The notes under the pieces: model-generated
Told to the model about the DNA's origin: nothing
Databases searched by the model: none
What the model saw: only the letters and a program-made list of their open reading frames with translations
Shown: piece after piece, positions 34,158 to 36,081 of the stretch
Position numbering within the stretch: position 1 is the first letter of the stretch
Layout of the letters: every line of letters starts with the position of its first letter
Assembly (NCBI RefSeq): GCF_003131185.1
Contig: NZ_QFFU01000038.1
Span: 1-36,081, forward strand
Origin: Pseudomonas ovata
GTDB taxonomy: Bacteria; Pseudomonadota; Gammaproteobacteria; Pseudomonadales; Pseudomonadaceae
Length of the DNA stretch: 36,081 nt
Direction: 5' to 3'
Made by a program: the position numbers and the translations under genes

Positions 34158-34922
34158 ATGAACACACTTATCGACTTCTATCAGCACCTGGGCTGGGCCC
34201 TGACCGCCCTGGTCATCGGCACCTTCATGCTGGCCGGCACGGTCAAGGGCGTGATTGGCCTGGGCCTGCCCACCGTGGCCATGGGGTTGCTGGGCCTGGC
34301 GATGGCGCCGGCACAGGCAGCGGCCTTGCTGATCATCCCGTCCACCGTGACCAATGTCTGGCAATTGGCCAAGGGCGGGCAACTGCGCGGCTTGCTTGCA
34401 CGGTTATGGCCCATGCTGCTGATGATCGCGGTCGGCACCGGGCTGGGTTCGTGGTGGCTGGGCATCAATGGCGGACCGTCGATGACTCGCGCTCTGGGGG
34501 CGGCGTTGTTGCTGTATGCCCTGAGCGGGCTGGCGCTGCCGACGTTCAGCGTTCCGGCTTCGGCCGAGCGCTGGCTGGGACCGCTGTGTGGCCTGCTGAC
34601 CGGTATCATTGCCTCGGCCACCGGGGTGTTCGTGATCCCGGCGGTGCCATACCTGCAGGCGCTGGGCCTGAGCCGCGACCAACTGGTGCAGGCGCTGGGG
34701 CTGTCATTTACCGTCTCGACCCTGGCGCTGGCGGCGGGACTGGCCGGCACCGGCGCCCTGGGCGGCGATGAGCTGGGCGCGTCCTGGCTGGCGCTGGCCC
34801 CGGCCCTGCTGGGCATGTGGCTGGGTCAATGGCTGCGCCAGCGCATCAGCGCCGTGCTGTTCAAGCGCGTGTTCTTTATCGGGATGGCCGGGCTGGGCCT
34901 GCATTTGCTGATGCAGGGCTGA
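34158..34922 (+). CDS. TauE/SafE-family sulfite or organic-acid permease
   Basis: A 254-aa inner-membrane protein with about eight hydrophobic segments and the family's duplicated half structure: 'GTFMLAGTVKGVIGLGLPTV' in the first half and 'GLLTGIIASATGVFVIPAVP' with 'YLQALGLSRDQLVQALGLSF' in the second. TauE/SafE proteins move sulfite, sulfonates or other anions; this short form cannot be assigned. The ATG at 34158 is used here; one at 34146 (4 codons earlier) is also possible, and neither has a strong ribosome site. It diverges from the LysR gene. Its last 47 bases overlap the end of the opposite-strand gene. Confidence 0.88.
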   Translation: MNTLIDFYQHLGWALTALVIGTFMLAGTVKGVIGLGLPTVAMGLLGLAMAPAQAAALLIIPSTVTNVWQLAKGGQLRGLLARLWPMLLMIAVGTGLGSWWLGINGGPSMTRALGAALLLYALSGLALPTFSVPASAERWLGPLCGLLTGIIASATGVFVIPAVPYLQALGLSRDQLVQALGLSFTVSTLALAAGLAGTGALGGDELGASWLALAPALLGMWLGQWLRQRISAVLFKRVFFIGMAGLGLHLLMQG

Positions 34923-35211
34923 GCATGTCGATGCGGCGGATCTCAAAGTCGCGGGTCAGGAAGGCATCGCGTTGTTCGGCAAAGGCCGCCATGTGCGGCT
35001 GTGCCGAATGCATATCCAGATGCGCCTGGCTTTCCCAGACCTCAAAGAAGATAAACAGGCTCGGGTCTTGCCGGTCGCGCAGCATGTGGTACTCGATGCA
35101 GCCTGGCTCCAGACGGCTGATAGCCACGTAGCCACTGAACAGCGCTTCGAATTCGGCGGACTTTTCCGGGCGGGTGTAGGCGTGAAGAATGAAGCTGACG
35201 CGCTCGCTCAT
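34876..35211 (-). CDS. ABM-domain monooxygenase-like protein, YgiN-like
   Basis: A 111-aa protein of the antibiotic-biosynthesis-monooxygenase (ABM) fold, beginning 'MSERVSFILHAYTRPEKSAE', with 'LEPGCIEYHMLRDRQDPSLF' and 'FFEVWESQAHLDMHSAQPHM'. These short dimeric proteins include YgiN, a quinol monooxygenase encoded beside mdaB in E. coli. Here an MdaB-like gene is its divergent neighbour, which supports a quinone-redox role by analogy. The stop lies 47 bases inside the opposite permease gene. The C-terminal 13 residues (Ala/Pro/Arg-rich) go past the usual fold and are read from the overlap. Confidence 0.85.
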   Translation of the reverse strand: MSERVSFILHAYTRPEKSAEFEALFSGYVAISRLEPGCIEYHMLRDRQDPSLFIFFEVWESQAHLDMHSAQPHMAAFAEQRDAFLTRDFEIRRIDMLSPASANAGPARPSR

Positions 35212-35277
35212 GGGCGGCTCCTCGGCTGAAAGTGACCATAGTCTAAGTCAACAATCAGCTTTCGATTCGTGATTTCC

Positions 35278-35296
35278 GGGCAAATGTGATTTGCCC
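35278..35296. promoter_or_regulatory. Palindrome in the ABM-mdaB divergent region
   Basis: GGGCAAATGTGATTTGCCC is a perfect 8+3+8 palindrome in the 177-base gap between two divergent starts, 92 bases before the mdaB start. It is a natural candidate for a dimeric regulator's operator; a hairpin in the mdaB leader is another option. No matching regulator gene is next to it. Confidence 0.45.
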
Positions 35297-35388
35297 GCCG
35301 GCCTCTTTGTCCTGTCGGACGGGCTGGGTATTCTGCCGTCCATTCATTCAGCGAGCCCCTCGACGGGGCGCACCGGCAGAGACTTCCC

Positions 35389-35976
35389 ATGAAAAAGATC
35401 CTGTTCCTCAACGGCGGCAAACAATTCGCCCACTCCGACGGCCGTTACAACGCCACCCTGCACCAAGCTGGCCTGGCCTTTATGGACCGCGCCGGTTTCG
35501 ATGTGAAGGAAACCTTCATTGACGGCGGTTACGACGTGGCCGAAGAGGTGCAGAAGTTTCTCTGGGCCGATGTCATCGTCTGGCAGATGCCCGGCTGGTG
35601 GATGGGCGCCCCGTGGACCGTGAAAAAGTACATCGATGAAGTCTTCACCGAAGGCCACGGCAGCCTGTACGCCAACGATGGCCGTACCCGCTCCGATGCC
35701 TCGCAGAAATACGGCAGCGGCGGCCTGCTGCACGGCAAGCAGTACATGCTCTCGCTGACCTGGAACGCCCCGCAGCAAGCCTTCGACGACCCGAGCGACT
35801 TCTTCGAAGCCAAGGGCGTGGACGCGGTGTATTTTCCGTTTCACAAGGCCAACCAGTTCCTGGGCATGCAAGCGCTGCCGACTTTTCTGGCGGTGGATGT
35901 GATGAAACGCCCGGACATTGCAGGCGATGTGCAGCGCTATGAGGTGCACCTGGACAAGGTATTCAACGGCAAATAA
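35389..35976 (+). CDS. mdaB: NAD(P)H:quinone oxidoreductase, MdaB-like
   Basis: A 195-aa FAD-dependent quinone reductase of the flavodoxin-like fold. It starts 'MKKILFLNGGKQFAHSDGRY', with 'FLWADVIVWQMPGWWMGAPW' (flavin loop) and the following 'VKKYIDEVFTEGHG', and ends 'YEVHLDKVFNGK'. The length and motifs match E. coli MdaB, which reduces quinones by two electrons and so limits oxidative damage. No signal peptide; cytoplasmic. It diverges from the YgiN-like gene, and the shared space holds a perfect palindrome. REP element D starts four bases after its stop codon. Confidence 0.88.
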   Translation: MKKILFLNGGKQFAHSDGRYNATLHQAGLAFMDRAGFDVKETFIDGGYDVAEEVQKFLWADVIVWQMPGWWMGAPWTVKKYIDEVFTEGHGSLYANDGRTRSDASQKYGSGGLLHGKQYMLSLTWNAPQQAFDDPSDFFEAKGVDAVYFPFHKANQFLGMQALPTFLAVDVMKRPDIAGDVQRYEVHLDKVFNGK

Positions 35977-35980
35977 CGCC

Positions 35981-36081
35981 GTAGGAGCGCGCTTGCCCGC
36001 GACCGAGTGCGAAGCGCTCGCAAAATCTGCGAAACGCCCCAGATTTACGGCTGTGAACACTTTCAAAATCTGCGAAACGCC
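35981..36081. repeat. Long REP/BIME element D, cut by the window end
   Basis: The left arm GTAGGAGCGCGCTTGCCCGC and the inner GAGTGCGAAGCGCTCGCAAA are identical in layout to elements A-C. At least one core unit (GCGAAACGCCCCAGATTTAC) and the start of a second are visible; the right arm would lie beyond the window. Confidence 0.85.

Overview
The window reads as a chromosomal stretch of a Pseudomonas from the fluorescens/putida lineage. The grounds are the 5S rRNA tail, the recC-recB-recD gene order, an OprD-type porin, two classes of REP palindromes typical of fluorescent pseudomonads, and uniformly GC-rich codon use. All calls come from reading the sequence and recalling protein families; no search was run.

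Layout. The window opens on the 3' end of a 5S rRNA and its terminator, followed by a tightly coupled recC-recB-recD operon (222-9453). Next is a catabolic island (9773-14868): an MHS-type MFS transporter and OprD-like porin in one operon, then a LysR regulator divergent from an M20 metallopeptidase. An orphan Hcp gene of type VI secretion (minus strand) has a sigma-54-like promoter and a possible gene remnant beside it, followed by a stand-alone mmsB. An iron-acquisition block follows (16888-21268): a TonB-dependent catecholate-type receptor facing a minus-strand two-component system. A good Fur box precedes the response regulator, and the sensor kinase gene is broken by a short out-of-frame deletion. 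Then come an HSL-type esterase, two uncharacterised proteins (one apparently without a good start codon), a LysE/RhtB exporter, a tandem DUF1963 (YwqG-like) pair and a small DUF6124/DUF3077-like protein whose long leader contains a structured, C4-antisense-like RNA.

The selenium block (27221-32986) holds a PhnCDE-like ABC transporter, probably for selenate/selenite, divergent from selD and mnmH. SelD makes selenophosphate and MnmH uses it to build 2-selenouridine in tRNA, so uptake, activation and use sit together. The right end has a LysR regulator divergent from a TauE/SafE-like permease, then a quinol-monooxygenase-like protein divergent from an MdaB-like quinone reductase.

Four long REP/BIME elements of one family (24044, 26522, 32983, 35981) are scattered through the right half. 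Two of them supply the TAG stop codon of the adjacent gene and a third starts 4 bases after a stop. I found no prophage, CRISPR array, insertion sequence or clearly new multi-gene system. The strongest leads are the broken kinase, the REP elements at stop codons, and the antisense-like structured leader.
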